DNA of 64,000 nt from Deltaproteobacteria bacterium (lineage in GTDB: Bacteria; Desulfobacterota; Syntrophobacteria; Syntrophobacterales; Syntrophobacteraceae), in assembly GCA_012517315.1 (NCBI GenBank), contig JAAYVE010000045.1, positions 1 to 64,000 on the forward strand. The letters run 5' to 3'. Positions 8,821-19,119 of the stretch are shown here, piece by piece. The notes under the pieces were generated by a model, which was not told where the DNA came from, ran no database searches, and saw nothing but the letters and a program-made list of their open reading frames with translations. Made by a program: the position numbers and the translations under genes. Numbering within the stretch: position 1 is the stretch's first letter; the number at the start of each line of letters is the position of its first letter.

Positions 8821-10017
8821 ATGAAATTGGCCAAGAGGCTTGAGCGCATCAAACCGTCTGCCACCTTAACCATCAATGCCAAAGCCAGGGCATTGAAGCG
8901 CCAGGGCATCCATGTCATCAATTTCGGAGTGGGCGAACCCGACTTCGACACGCCGGTACACATTCAGGAAGCGGCCATCAAGGCCATGCAGGAAGGTCAC
9001 ACCCGCTACACGCCCGTGGGTGGAATCGATGAACTCAAGGAAGCCGTATGCCAACTGATCCGAGAGGACTACGGGCTGGAGTACGGCAGGGAAAACGTGC
9101 TCATTTCCTGTGGAGGCAAGCACGCACTCTATAACCTTTTCCAGGCGCTGCTCGACCCCGGTGACGAAGTGATCGTCCCGGCCCCGTACTGGGTTTCCTA
9201 TCCGGATCTGGTGGAACTGGCGGAAGGGGTCCTTGTGCCGGTAGCCTGCCGGGAGGAGGACGGCTTCAAGCTTCTCCCCGAGCAACTGGAGCGGGCCATC
9301 ACTCCCAGGACCAGACTGCTCATCATGAACAGCCCGTCCAATCCCACCGGCTCCTTCTATTCGCGGTCCGATCTGGAAGCCCTCGCCGAAGTCCTGATTC
9401 ACCGTGAGGATATCCTGATCGCCTCCGACGACATCTACTATCGGATTCTTTTCGGTGGGGCCGAGTGGGTCAACTTTGCCATGGTGAGCGATCGCCTCCG
9501 GCCTAGGACTTTCATCATCAACGGGGTCAGCAAGAGTTCGTGCATGACGGGGTGGCGGATCGGATACCTGGTGGGGGACCCGGAGGTCATCCAGGGGGCC
9601 ACGAAAATCCAAGGGCAGTCCACGAGCAATCCCACTTCCATCGCCCAATGGGCGAGTGTGGCCGCCCTGAAGGGCGATCAGGAATGTGTTTTTGAGATGG
9701 CCAAGATTTTCGAACGGAGATGCGATTACGTCATGAAACGTTTGGGCGAACTGCGGGGTGTGAAGTGCAATCGCCCTCAAGGGGCCTTCTATGTCTTTCC
9801 CGATTTCAGCTCCTACTATGGGAAGATGTATGATGGCAAGACCATCAGCGGTTCCCTGGACCTGGCGGATTACTTCATGGGGCAGGCCCACGTGGCTGTG
9901 GTACCAGGAATCGCTTTCGGCGAAGATCGCTGTGTCCGATTTTCCTACGCCCTGTCCATGGATGAGCTGAAAGAGGGTTTCGACAACATCGCCAAGGCCC
10001 TGGATGCATTGAATTGA
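8821..10017 (+). CDS. Pyridoxal-phosphate aminotransferase, aspartate type
   Basis: The 398-residue protein is a class I/II fold-type I aminotransferase of the AspB-like (1-beta) group. It begins KLAKRLERIKPSATL and has the GVGEPDFDTP substrate-side motif, NSPSNPTG (PLP phosphate/ring region), and the Schiff-base lysine Lys238 in NGVSKSSCMTGWRIGYL. The arginine that binds the alpha-carboxylate is in RFSYA near the C-terminus. It probably interconverts aspartate and oxaloacetate with glutamate/2-oxoglutarate, although side-chain specificity cannot be read from sequence. A GGGGTGGGAT leader precedes the ATG. An earlier in-frame ATG at 8806 lacks a good binding site. It likely shares a transcript with argC-truA. 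Confidence 0.9.
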   Translation: MKLAKRLERIKPSATLTINAKARALKRQGIHVINFGVGEPDFDTPVHIQEAAIKAMQEGHTRYTPVGGIDELKEAVCQLIREDYGLEYGRENVLISCGGKHALYNLFQALLDPGDEVIVPAPYWVSYPDLVELAEGVLVPVACREEDGFKLLPEQLERAITPRTRLLIMNSPSNPTGSFYSRSDLEALAEVLIHREDILIASDDIYYRILFGGAEWVNFAMVSDRLRPRTFIINGVSKSSCMTGWRIGYLVGDPEVIQGATKIQGQSTSNPTSIAQWASVAALKGDQECVFEMAKIFERRCDYVMKRLGELRGVKCNRPQGAFYVFPDFSSYYGKMYDGKTISGSLDLADYFMGQAHVAVVPGIAFGEDRCVRFSYALSMDELKEGFDNIAKALDALN

Positions 10018-10568
10018 TTCAACGCCGGCACCGGGCCGTTCCCGGTCGGCAAACCGTCCGTCTTTCCCCCCCGCCTGCGCCCATGTCCGTGTTGACGGGC
10101 TTGGCTTTTTCTGGTAATGGGTGCCGCTGATAGGCGCCCCGCCGAACTGCGACTCACGCTGCCGTTTTCTGCATCTCCAGGAGCTCGGCCTGCTGTGGAT
10201 GGCTTCCGAACTCTGACACCCCTTCAATGCCTATCACCTTCATTGTCTGACCGCATTCAATGCCACGGCCGCGAACCCATGCGCGCCGGTGGGGGGTTCT
10301 GCGGTCCGGCCACGGGGGGCTTCCTGAGCCTCGCCTTTTGAATCCGCCAGACCAAGAGCGTGACCAGATGCCCCACATTTCCGGCCTTTCGTCAAGCGCT
10401 CACCAGGGGTTTTCGTGCACTCGGGGCAAGTCTGTGTGTGCAGAGAAAGGAAAGGCCGAAAGGCCCGGCAGACTCGAATGACTGGAAAGACCTGAGAAAA
10501 AGACCCATGGGCAAATCGATACGATTGACGCTCACGGGGCATGAGACCACAAGAGGAGGAGGTTTTGC
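10018..10568. other. 551-bp intergenic stretch with a hairpin
   Basis: Just after the aminotransferase stop, ACCGGG (10030-10035) pairs with CCCGGT (10041-10046), with an outer GCCG/CGGC extension. It is a modest terminator candidate without a strong T-run. The remainder has only short open frames without binding sites, and I recognise no gene, RNA or promoter in it. It separates the biosynthetic cluster from the CoA-transferase pair. Confidence 0.5.
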
Positions 10569-11903
10569 ATGAGTGAACAGGTATCGTATGGGGATTTCAT
10601 GAAAGGTCTCTTCGACATGGAGCGGCTTTTCGAGAAGCCCGAACCGCTCAAGGGTATCAGAGTGCTCGAGGTGTGCTACGTGGTGTTGGGCCCTGCGGCC
10701 TGCGACTACCTGGCGGAATTCGGGGCCGAGCTGATCAAGTTCGAAGGTCAGCGGGGCGAGCAGATGCGCTTTGTCACCCCTCTCGCCTACTTCTGGAAAA
10801 ACCTTTCCCCAGGGCTTCTGGAACAAAATCACAACAAATATTGGGTGGGCATGCACCTGGGACATCCCAAGGCAAAAGAGATCTTCCTGGACCTGGTGAA
10901 ACGATCAGATGTGGTCGTGGACAACCTGACCCCTGGCCGGATGAAGGAGTGGGGGATGAGCTACAAGGAACTGAAGGAAATCAACCCCCGCATCGTTCAG
11001 CTTCACGTTTCGGGATATGGATCCTGGGGGCCGTGGACGGGAAGGACTTCGTACGACGCCGTGGCCCAGAGCATGGGGGCGCTCTCCCCCATCACCGGCT
11101 TCGAAGGACGAGGGCCGATCAAATCGGGGGTCTGGATTGCCGACTGGATCACGGGGCTCATGTGTGCCAATGCCATCCTGGCTGCCCTCAACTACAGGGA
11201 GAGGACTGGAAAGGGCCAATTCATCGACTATTCCCAGGTGGAAAACGTCATCCGCTGGCTCGACTGGACGTGGCTTTACGCCCACAAGACAGGCACCGAC
11301 CGTCCCAGGTCCGGAAACCGTGACCTGGCTGTCTGCCCGTCGGACCTCTTCGACTGCGCCGACGGTTGGGTGGCTTTGGCAGCGTTCAGTACAGAGGAGT
11401 TTGAGGGGTTGTGCAGGGCGATGGAGAACCTGGAGCTTTTCCGGAAATACCCTGCACCTGAAGATCGCCTGAAGGATGAGAACGCACGGGAGATTCTGAA
11501 GGTGGTGAGTAATTGGGCCTGCAGGAAGCAGGTTTCGGAAGTGGAAGCCCTCGCATGCCGCCATGGCTTTGCCGCCTCCCGGGTTTTGCAGGTGAAAGAT
11601 GCCTACCACGACAAGCATTTCAAGGAGCGGGGGGCTGTCCAGACCTACGAGGACGCCTTGTACGGGGAGATGACCGAACCGTGCTATCCGCCGCGCCTGA
11701 GCGAGACGCCCGGAAGACTCAAATGGGCTGCGCGGCCCATTGGAATGGACAACGAGTATGTGCTCACCAAGATCCTCGGCCTGACCCCGGACCAGGTAAA
11801 CGAACTCAGCCGACAGGGAGTTATTTTCAAGTGGAACCCGCAGATCCCCTCGCATTGCCCGCCTCCCGACTGGGACGGCAAGCGGGGTGTCAAGTTTCCG
11901 TAA
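10569..11903 (+). CDS. Class III CoA-transferase, catalytic subunit
   Basis: The 444-residue protein belongs to the CaiB/BaiF family, which moves coenzyme A between carboxylic acids through a mixed-anhydride and enzyme-thioester on an aspartate. Family landmarks are [45 protein letters not shown] and TGKGQFID. The expected nucleophile is Asp192 in [19 protein letters not shown] site precedes the ATG. The second family member follows after 29 bp, lacks this aspartate and is about the same size, so the two probably form one heteromeric enzyme, as in benzylsuccinate CoA-transferase BbsEF. The substrate is unknown. In an anaerobe, succinate or a substituted succinate would be plausible donors or acceptors (inference). 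Confidence 0.9.
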   Translation: MSEQVSYGDFMKGLFDMERLFEKPEPLKGIRVLEVCYVVLGPAACDYLAEFGAELIKFEGQRGEQMRFVTPLAYFWKNLSPGLLEQNHNKYWVGMHLGHPKAKEIFLDLVKRSDVVVDNLTPGRMKEWGMSYKELKEINPRIVQLHVSGYGSWGPWTGRTSYDAVAQSMGALSPITGFEGRGPIKSGVWIADWITGLMCANAILAALNYRERTGKGQFIDYSQVENVIRWLDWTWLYAHKTGTDRPRSGNRDLAVCPSDLFDCADGWVALAAFSTEEFEGLCRAMENLELFRKYPAPEDRLKDENAREILKVVSNWACRKQVSEVEALACRHGFAASRVLQVKDAYHDKHFKERGAVQTYEDALYGEMTEPCYPPRLSETPGRLKWAARPIGMDNEYVLTKILGLTPDQVNELSRQGVIFKWNPQIPSHCPPPDWDGKRGVKFP

Positions 11904-11932
11904 GTTCACTGAAAAGACAGGGAGAGAGCACG

Positions 11933-13354
11933 ATGGCGGAAAAGGTGAAAGGAGTCTCTACGGAGATCGAATTCGAGGATACCGACTTGGAGCAGGATCT
12001 CAAAGCAGACCAGGACATCGTCGGTATGGCCATCAACAGGGAATACGCTCGGTGGGCTCACCGGGAAACTCACCCCGACGAGATTCCCAGCAAGCCCGAG
12101 GCGTTGGACGACATGCTGGTGATCGATGCCAGCAGCGGGAGTTTCGGTGGGCTGTTTTGTTCCTCCATACTCGGCGAACTGGGTGCCAACGTGATCCGTA
12201 TCGAACCGCCGGGGGGCGACCTGGCAAGAAAGATGAGCCCATACGGGATGATGATCGAAGATACGGGGCTTGGATACCTGGTTGAAGGGCGCAACAAGTC
12301 CCACATCACATTGAACGTGGCGACGGCGGAGGGCAGCGAGATTTTCAAGGCCTTCGTGAAACATGCGGATGTTCTCATCGAAACGTTCAAGCCCGGTTTT
12401 CTGGACAGCCTCGGGGCAGGTTATCGGGCGCTTCGCCAAGTGAACCCGGGTCTGATCCACTGCGCCATACACACATACGGTCAGTTCGGGGAAAACTCGG
12501 AGCGTTGTGCCAACCAACCGGACTACGATATCGTGGACCAGGCCAGAGGCGTCATCATGTCCATCACGGGGGAACCGGATCTTGATCCTGAAGTCCCGCA
12601 GGATTTTAAGAAACCCCTCAAGCAGGGGAACTGGATGGGTTGGTACGCGGGAGGAGCGTGGGCGGCCTTCGGGATCCTGAACGCCATGCTCGTGAAACGA
12701 AAAACAGGGAAGGGCCAGTTCATAGACTCTTCCCCCCCCGAAGGCTTGCTGGCCATTTCCAATTATGCCATGCAGTACTTCCACATGTCTGGAAAGCAGA
12801 TGCCACGGGCCGGCAACTACGACTATGCGGTCTTTCCTTACACGTATGTCCAGTGCAAGGACGGTTACACCTTCATATCCGGATTCACCGATCCCAACTG
12901 GACCGCTCTGTGCGAAATCATGAACCGACCCGATTTGAAAGGTCAGTTCCCCACCATCAAGGAACGGCTTACACCGGAGAACCAGCCCAAGATCCAGCAT
13001 GAGATCGAAAAGTTCACGAGGCAGTATACCTCCGACGAACTGCTTGAGATCATATCCGAGTACGGCAAGAGAGCGGACAAGAAGGGAACGGTGGTCACGG
13101 GAAGGTTGGAGACCCCCCAGGATGTGCTCCAGCGTGACCACTGGAACGCCCGCAGGACTTTCGTCACCTTCAACGATCCCCATTATGGGGAGGTCCTGGT
13201 GCAGAACTCGACCTTCAAGACCATGACGGAGACGCCCGGAAGGATCAAGTGGGTGTGTCGCCCAATTGGTGCGGACAATAGCCACATCTACCAAAACTAT
13301 CTGGGGATAGGGGAAAAGAAACTGGCAAGGTTGAAGGAACAGGGAGTTGTTTGA
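11933..13354 (+). CDS. Class III CoA-transferase, second subunit without catalytic Asp
   Basis: The 473-residue protein has the full CaiB/BaiF fold: [57 protein letters not shown] and [13 protein letters not shown]. Where the partner has WIADWITG, this one has [10 protein letters not shown], so the catalytic aspartate is replaced by glycine. About 60 extra N-terminal residues rich in Asp and Glu precede the fold. The ATG at 11933 follows GGGAGAG; an upstream frame extension overlaps the previous gene and is discarded. The preserved fold plus the lost nucleophile fit a structural or binding partner for the preceding gene, as in two-subunit enzymes of the BbsEF type. It is cotranscribed and ends just before a convergent regulator gene. 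Confidence 0.88.
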   Translation: MAEKVKGVSTEIEFEDTDLEQDLKADQDIVGMAINREYARWAHRETHPDEIPSKPEALDDMLVIDASSGSFGGLFCSSILGELGANVIRIEPPGGDLARKMSPYGMMIEDTGLGYLVEGRNKSHITLNVATAEGSEIFKAFVKHADVLIETFKPGFLDSLGAGYRALRQVNPGLIHCAIHTYGQFGENSERCANQPDYDIVDQARGVIMSITGEPDLDPEVPQDFKKPLKQGNWMGWYAGGAWAAFGILNAMLVKRKTGKGQFIDSSPPEGLLAISNYAMQYFHMSGKQMPRAGNYDYAVFPYTYVQCKDGYTFISGFTDPNWTALCEIMNRPDLKGQFPTIKERLTPENQPKIQHEIEKFTRQYTSDELLEIISEYGKRADKKGTVVTGRLETPQDVLQRDHWNARRTFVTFNDPHYGEVLVQNSTFKTMTETPGRIKWVCRPIGADNSHIYQNYLGIGEKKLARLKEQGVV

Positions 13355-13411
13355 CATCCGGGAGCAGGGGGAGGTTCGACACTGGGTCGGCCCCCCCCGC
13401 CGGAACCCGGC

Positions 13412-14068
13412 CTATTTGGTGGTCAACCCTTTCTCCACGGCGAAGGCCGTCAGGGCTGAAGCGCTGTGCAGATCCAGCTTGCGCATGAGATTGGCCCGAT
13501 GTTTTTCCACCGTCTTTGAACTGATGCACAGGCAGTCGGCAATGTCCTTGTTGCGGTATCCCTCCGCTACCATCTTCAGAATCTCCCGCTCACGCTGGGT
13601 GAGGGTATCCCATGCCGTCACCGGCTTGAGGGTCTTGCGACCCTCGAGATACCCCTCGATCACCTTTTCTGATATCCCAGGGCTGAGATACGCCTTTCCG
13701 GACAGGACGCATTGGATGGCGAGCATCAGTTCGTTGTGGGTGGCATCCTTGAGCACGTAGCCGTCCGCCCCTGCCTTCAGGGCGGCTAAAATATACTCCT
13801 CCGTCTTGTGAACCGTCAGGACGAGTATCCTCGTCTCCGGACAGCTGCGTTTGATCTCCTGGATGGCTGCCATCCCGTTCATCCTGGGCATGGAGAGATC
13901 CATGAGGATGAGGTCAGGCTTCAGAGCCTCAGCACTGCGGACGGCGGCGATTCCGTCTTCCGCTTCTCCCACCACCGCGAGATCGGGGTTGGAAGAGAGC
14001 AGCATGCGCAGTCCCTCCCGGAGAATGGTATGATCTTCGGCAATGAGGATTTGTTTCTTTTGTCCCAT
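13412..14068 (-). CDS. NarL/FixJ-family response regulator
   Basis: The 218-residue protein has a receiver domain (residues 1-125) with the acidic pocket AEDHTILREGL, phosphoacceptor Asp in LILMDLSMP, and the switch Lys in YVLKDA. A LuxR-type helix-turn-helix follows (TQREREILKMVAEGYRNKDIADCL...SSKTVEKHRANLMRKLDLHS). It should bind DNA when phosphorylated. I start at the ATG after AAGGGACGACG, seven residues into the longest frame. No sensor kinase gene is adjacent. It converges on the CoA-transferase genes and is divergent from a degenerate receiver protein, so control of either is possible but unproven. Confidence 0.92.
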   Translation of the reverse strand: MGQKKQILIAEDHTILREGLRMLLSSNPDLAVVGEAEDGIAAVRSAEALKPDLILMDLSMPRMNGMAAIQEIKRSCPETRILVLTVHKTEEYILAALKAGADGYVLKDATHNELMLAIQCVLSGKAYLSPGISEKVIEGYLEGRKTLKPVTAWDTLTQREREILKMVAEGYRNKDIADCLCISSKTVEKHRANLMRKLDLHSASALTAFAVEKGLTTK

Positions 14069-14413
14069 CGTCGTCCCTTGGAATTCCACACGTCAGCAGA
14101 AGGCCTTTCCGGGCCTTCTCCGCCCATCGTCCCAAATGGTTCGGAAGCCGTTACCTGCTGCACCAACACAGTCGTCCGGCCCTATGTCGAGAGGATACAT
14201 CAAAAGCAGGATGGGCAAAAATACTTTGTCGTCCCCGTTCCATGCCTTCCACCCATTGACGGTTTCCATGAAAATACATTCTTCCATTGTCCCGGATACT
14301 GTGAACACCCCATTTACACGGTCCTGTTGCTGAGTCTAAGGGTATCAGTCACTTCATCCGCTCCAAATCAATTCAATAGGGGGATTTCCTTGAGAGATGC
14401 TCCAGGACCCTCC
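14069..14413. other. 345-bp divergent intergenic region
   Basis: This gap separates the minus-strand NarL-type regulator from the plus-strand receiver protein and must hold promoters for both. I see no clear -35/-10 pair or palindrome and no convincing small gene. Confidence 0.4.
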
Positions 14414-14812
14414 ATGCAGATTTCAAGGAGTTTTTCCGTGTGCCACGCCCTGATTGTGGAGGAAAACGCCGCATTTCGCCAATCCCTGAGAGAGATGCTC
14501 CGCACCTGGTTTCCCTCCATCTTCGTTGAGGAGGCGACGGATGGTCTGGAAGCGCTGCAGAAGCTCAAGATGTGTCGGCCCGATCTCGTTTTCGTGAACA
14601 TGCGGCTGCCCCGGGCAAACGGGCTCGAAATCGCGAAACGAATCAGAGATGAGAACGAGCAGGTCGTGGTCGTGGTGCTCACGAGCCACGATCTGCCCGA
14701 ATACAGAAAAGCCGCATACGAGAGCGGGGCGACGCATTTCTTTGCAAAGGGCATTTCGACCAGCGATGAGATCTACAAGCTGGTGCGGTGCCATTTCTCC
14801 TGCAGTGTTTGA
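14414..14812 (+). CDS. Stand-alone receiver domain lacking the phosphoacceptor
   Basis: The 132-residue protein is a single receiver domain and nothing else. It has the N-terminal acidic pair as Glu-Glu (ALIVEENAAFR), VVVVVLTSHD on strand 4, and the switch lysine in THFFAKGIS. At the strand-3 position where the phosphorylated aspartate should be it reads DLVFVNMRLPRANG, so Asp is replaced by Asn. Such pseudo-receivers usually act by binding or by sequestering partners rather than by phosphorylation (family knowledge). The ATG at 14414 follows a weak AGGA motif; an upstream extension is possible. It is divergent from the intact NarL-type regulator, which could be its partner, but this is speculation. 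Confidence 0.75.
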   Translation: MQISRSFSVCHALIVEENAAFRQSLREMLRTWFPSIFVEEATDGLEALQKLKMCRPDLVFVNMRLPRANGLEIAKRIRDENEQVVVVVLTSHDLPEYRKAAYESGATHFFAKGISTSDEIYKLVRCHFSCSV

Positions 14813-14825
14813 GTCCCCTCCTGCT

Positions 14826-17771
14826 TCAAATCACGTGAGTCAGGTGCAGCCAACCGGGACGAGTCGCGAGGGTTTCCGAGAGGGTATCGTCTGCACCGAG
14901 AATTTTCACGAGCCCACTGCGATTCACTTCCTCCAGGATCTCAGCGAACTGCCTGAAATGTTCGATTCCAGTCGATAGAATTTCCTCTCGCGTTCTCTGC
15001 CGCTCTTCGTCCGTGTCATCCGTCAGGTAGCGGAGCATGGAAAGATAACCCTTGGCATCAGGCAGATGGTATGTGTCAAGATGACCGATGGCTCCGATGA
15101 TGGCCTTTCTCACCTCGTCCTCGCTCAAGGGAGCGGTGCGAAGAAATTCAGAGCATTTATCGAAGTTTTCGAGAGTCTTGAGGGTGTTGGGATCCCGGTA
15201 GGAGAGAAAGGTGAAAATCCCGGAGAGGCGGTCAAACTGGCAGAATGCACCGTATGCGCCGCCTCTTACGCGCACGCTTTCCCACAGCCAGGAATTACGT
15301 AGGTAACCGGCGATCACTTTGCTGGAACCGTGGAACCGATAACCCAGAGCATAGAGATTGGCTCCCTTCCCCACGAAATTGACCTGAGTGGGCATGGTGA
15401 GGGCTTCATTGCCGGGCGGAAGTTGAGGTACCCACGATTCCGAGCGGGTCTTTGGGGGAGTGGATCCCGGCAGGCTCTCCAGGAAGGAAGACAGGTCGCC
15501 TTCTAGGCACTTCCAGTTGGGTTGGTCCAGGGTCACATTAACGATCATGTTGGAACGGTTCACCAGCAGTGTACGCATGTGCTCCAGGACGGCCAGGACT
15601 TGCGGCCAGTTCTCCTGAACCTGCGCGGCAAGTTTGCGGACAAAGAACAGGTGGCTGATGCCGGACATCTGTTCCATGGCCCATTCAGGCGTTCCGAAGT
15701 GGGAGCGGAGGCGGGTGTTGATCATCTGGTGACCGCTCGGCACCACCCGCTGCTCCTGCCTCGCCCGTTCTTCCAGCACCATTTGAAGAAAACGCTCCCG
15801 ATTGTCCAACTTCACCGTCAAGAGCACCTCTCCAAGAATGGCGAGAAGATCTCGTGTCTGGGAGAGCATGCTCTTTCCGCGAAGAAAGAGCCAGGCGGCG
15901 AAGTCTCCCCTTTGCCTCACTGCCGACGTGAAGAAATCGTGGCGGATGCCCCCGGTCTTGCAGTTGATGCGCCTGGAGAGAGAGACGAAGTCTTCTTTTT
16001 CCGTACCGATTTCCACCAGGGATCGTCCAAGTAATTGAACGTATGGAAGGTATTCCTGGGGCAGTGCCCTCAAATCGAATCCAACATCCAAGTATGCAAT
16101 TCCATTAGTGAAAAGATCGTGAAAGAGGATCTGCGTCCCGTTGCGCATTTCTTGGTGAATGGGAATGAGCCGGTTGGTTCGGTCGAGATCTGAGAGCTTG
16201 AGGGAGGGGATGGTCGCAAGGGCTTCGGGAGGGTCGGGTGCCTCCTGCATCTCCCGGAGTCGCCGTGTATTTCTCACCACCTCTTCCAGCGCTTGGGGAT
16301 TCAACGTCGCCCGGAGGGCATCCAGCCTTTCCCTTTCCTCCTTCCTCTCCTTCTCCCCAAGTTGGGGGTCAGGCTTGAGGAGGAGCGTCGTCCGGTGTGG
16401 GTTCTTAAGGAAATACCGGTCGATCATCTCTTCAAAAAAATTGGGATTGTCAGCAATGGAGCGCTTTACCGCGTTTAGAGGGGCTTCAAACGCGATCATG
16501 GAGACGGGGTCTCCCCCATGTAGCCACGATGTGAGCGCTTTGAGCATGAGGGCCAAGCCCTTGGGAAAACTGCCCGTGTTTTCCTCCCGCAGACGAAATT
16601 CAATGGTGTTGAGGGCTGCTTCAATGAGTTGGCGGTCAATGCCCGTTGCAACCTGCTGGGAGAGAACCTCTAAAATGAGAGACTCGACACGGCCTGCATT
16701 CTCCACATCGATGCCTTTCAACCCTGCAGAGAAGTACATTTGCCGCAAATCAGTCTCCAGGCCGATACCTGCAAGATCGTCCCCGAACCGGGAATCGATG
16801 AGGGCCTTACGCAGGGGGGACCCGGGCATTCCCACGAGGATGTGCTGGAGAAGCAGGAAGCTCAGCTTGTGTTCTGCATGGGTTGTTTCCGGAAGGAGCC
16901 AGTTGACAGTGACCATCCCCTTCGGCGATCCTGAACTGGTGTCTGCATCGGCACCGTTTCCACCGGAAGAGAAGAATTTTTCGACACGTCGGGGAGCCTC
17001 GAAAGGCGGTTGTAGGGGAACGCCCGAATGGGGTTGGATGGGGTCGAAGTCCTTGAGGTATTCGTCGACAATGCGCAGTCTCTCCTCCGGCGGGTCATCG
17101 CCGTAGAAGTAGATGAGGGCGTTGGAGGGATGATAATAGCGCTCATGAAATGCCTTGAACTGCTCATAGGTCAGAGACGGAATCATCTTGGGGTCTCCCC
17201 CGGAGTCCAGCCCGTAGGTGATGTCCGGGAAAAGGGACTGCTGGGATCGCTCCGCCAGGATGCCGTCCGGAGAAGAATAGGCTCCCTTCATCTCGTTGTA
17301 CACGACCCCCTTGTAAGTGATTGGATCCTCGGGTTTTTCCAGTTCAAGGTGCCAGCCCTCCTGCTGGAAGATGGACGGTGTGATGCGGGGGTGGAACACA
17401 GCGTCCAGGTAAACATCGATGAGATTGTAAAAGTCCTGTCGATTCAGACTGGCGACGGGGTAGCATGTCTTGTCGGGGTAAGTGAAGGCGTTGAGGAAAG
17501 TCTTCAGGGAACTTTTCAACAGTTGTACGAAGGGTTCTTTCACGGGGTACTTTCGGGAACCGCAAAGGACGGAGTGTTCCAGGATGTGTGCGACACCCGT
17601 GGAATCAGCGGGTGGTGTGCGAAAGGATATTCCGAAAACCTTGTTTTCATCCTCGTTGGACAGGGAGAGAAGTTGGGCGCCGGTTTTCACATGAACGAAC
17701 AGGCGTGCGGTGGTCTTCAACTCCTCGATGAATTCTTCCTTGATCAATCGGAAACCGTGCAAATCACTCAT
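14826..17771 (-). CDS. M16C family metallopeptidase (presequence-protease type)
   Basis: The 981-residue protein is a single-chain M16C zinc peptidase, related to mitochondrial PreP and bacterial homologues that degrade peptides. The inverted zinc motif HILEH lies at residues 62-66 (His62, Glu65 catalytic, His66), and the distal ligand Glu is in GVVYNEMKGAYSS. Four M16 domains fit the length, with a hinge in the middle and the C-terminal half lacking zinc ligands as expected. I see no signal peptide, so it is probably cytoplasmic. The start at 17771 is chosen because GGAGG lies five bases before it; an in-frame ATG 12 codons earlier has no such site. It is monocistronic, between a receiver protein and a divergent hydrolase. 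Confidence 0.93.
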   Translation of the reverse strand: MSDLHGFRLIKEEFIEELKTTARLFVHVKTGAQLLSLSNEDENKVFGISFRTPPADSTGVAHILEHSVLCGSRKYPVKEPFVQLLKSSLKTFLNAFTYPDKTCYPVASLNRQDFYNLIDVYLDAVFHPRITPSIFQQEGWHLELEKPEDPITYKGVVYNEMKGAYSSPDGILAERSQQSLFPDITYGLDSGGDPKMIPSLTYEQFKAFHERYYHPSNALIYFYGDDPPEERLRIVDEYLKDFDPIQPHSGVPLQPPFEAPRRVEKFFSSGGNGADADTSSGSPKGMVTVNWLLPETTHAEHKLSFLLLQHILVGMPGSPLRKALIDSRFGDDLAGIGLETDLRQMYFSAGLKGIDVENAGRVESLILEVLSQQVATGIDRQLIEAALNTIEFRLREENTGSFPKGLALMLKALTSWLHGGDPVSMIAFEAPLNAVKRSIADNPNFFEEMIDRYFLKNPHRTTLLLKPDPQLGEKERKEERERLDALRATLNPQALEEVVRNTRRLREMQEAPDPPEALATIPSLKLSDLDRTNRLIPIHQEMRNGTQILFHDLFTNGIAYLDVGFDLRALPQEYLPYVQLLGRSLVEIGTEKEDFVSLSRRINCKTGGIRHDFFTSAVRQRGDFAAWLFLRGKSMLSQTRDLLAILGEVLLTVKLDNRERFLQMVLEERARQEQRVVPSGHQMINTRLRSHFGTPEWAMEQMSGISHLFFVRKLAAQVQENWPQVLAVLEHMRTLLVNRSNMIVNVTLDQPNWKCLEGDLSSFLESLPGSTPPKTRSESWVPQLPPGNEALTMPTQVNFVGKGANLYALGYRFHGSSKVIAGYLRNSWLWESVRVRGGAYGAFCQFDRLSGIFTFLSYRDPNTLKTLENFDKCSEFLRTAPLSEDEVRKAIIGAIGHLDTYHLPDAKGYLSMLRYLTDDTDEERQRTREEILSTGIEHFRQFAEILEEVNRSGLVKILGADDTLSETLATRPGWLHLTHVI

Positions 17772-18133
17772 TCGATCCTCCGTGAAGGGTTGAGGCTTAG
17801 CAGGCATTGCCGAAAGGGATCATGATGGCGCACTCCATCTGCTGACATGCATCATCAACATTTCCGCAGCCGCGGACTTGTGCTCGCGTCAATGCCTTCA
17901 TCTCGTGAAAAGCCTGCTCGCGGATGAACCGGGGGGTTCTCCGTGGGGAAAATTTAATCCCCAATCCTTCTCACTGCCACTATTATATGTGCCAGTGCTT
18001 GGGCAGCGCCTGGAAGTGTCAAGGGGGAAACTCAGGGTCCTGTTCTTCCCGGGGTGGTGGTTGCAGCTAGTAGAAAGCCGGGAAGATGGCGTATGGGCTT
18101 GAGATTCACCAGGGCAATCAGAGGAGAGAACTG
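17772..18133. other. 362-bp divergent intergenic region
   Basis: This gap lies between the minus-strand peptidase and the plus-strand metallo-beta-lactamase gene. It contains an AT-rich patch (TATTATATG near 17982) that could be a -10 region, but I found no matching -35. No gene or RNA is visible. Confidence 0.4.
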
Positions 18134-18898
18134 ATGAAAGCGGTGTTTCTTGGGGTGGGAGAGGCGTGCGACGAACTGCTTCCCAATACTTCCATCTGGG
18201 TGCAAGCCGAAACGGGAGGGATGCCTAGATCCATCCTCCTTGACTGCGGTTTCACGGTTCCATCTTTATACTGGCGAAGGAGGGTGGACCAGGAAGAGCT
18301 GGACGCTTTGTGGATTTCCCATTTTCATGGGGATCATTTTTTCGGGGCTCCAGCTCTCATCCTCAGATTCTGGGAGATGAGGCGCCGTAAGCCCTTGACC
18401 GTCATCGGGCCGGAAGGGGTGGAGGAAGTGTTGGTGCAGGCCATGAACCTGGCTTATCCGGGCTTTCTGAGCAAGCTCACCTATCCCCTGCGGTTCATCC
18501 AGGCGGAGCCGGGGCAAACCCTTCACGAACTGGGCTTCACCTGGGATTTTGCCTTGAGCAGCCATGGGCAGCCCAACCTGGCCCTCAGGATCGACGATGG
18601 AGAGCACACCTTGTTTTACAGTGGAGATGGGCGTTACACGAAGGAAACCACGGCCCTTGCCCGGCACTGTGACCTCGCCATCCATGAGGCATTCAGGCTG
18701 GATCAGGAAGTTGCTGGGCACGGCACCATTTCGGGCTGTGTCACTTTCGCGCGGGACGCCAATGTGACGAGCCTTGCCCTGGTCCACGTGCAAAGGGAGG
18801 AGAGGCGGGAACGATGGGAGGAGATCATGCGCTTTCTGGAGAACATCGACGACCTCCATGTGCTGCTTCCCGAACCCGGCGACGAATGGGTGCTATGA
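18134..18898 (+). CDS. Metallo-beta-lactamase fold hydrolase (RNase Z-like)
   Basis: The 254-residue protein starts MKAVFLGVGEACDELLPNTS and carries the zinc motif SHFHGDHFFG (H-x-H-x-D-H), a SGDGRY segment with the bridging aspartate, and HEAF as a distal histidine. This order is typical of the RNase Z/arylsulfatase-like branch. It lacks the extra exosite arm of true tRNase Z, as far as I can see. It may hydrolyse a phosphodiester or ester, but the substrate cannot be read from sequence. The start is set by GAGGAGAG just before 18134. It stands alone, followed by a Roadblock gene after 221 bp. Confidence 0.85.
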   Translation: MKAVFLGVGEACDELLPNTSIWVQAETGGMPRSILLDCGFTVPSLYWRRRVDQEELDALWISHFHGDHFFGAPALILRFWEMRRRKPLTVIGPEGVEEVLVQAMNLAYPGFLSKLTYPLRFIQAEPGQTLHELGFTWDFALSSHGQPNLALRIDDGEHTLFYSGDGRYTKETTALARHCDLAIHEAFRLDQEVAGHGTISGCVTFARDANVTSLALVHVQREERRERWEEIMRFLENIDDLHVLLPEPGDEWVL

Positions 18899-19119
18899 AT
18901 CCTCATGAATGGGCGCCGGCATCCATTTGGCGTTAATGTCTCGCCGAAAACATCCGATTAAGCCATTGGAGAGTTTCCGGGGAAAAAGAAACCGCTCCGC
19001 GCCCGTTCGAAGTGCGCACTGTCCAATCAACTCACTCATGTTTTAAGGCCCGTGAACAGTCTGTCGGCGGCCGAAGGGTGAAGGTACGAGGCCACAGGAG
19101 GGTTTTCCGAGGGGAAAAA

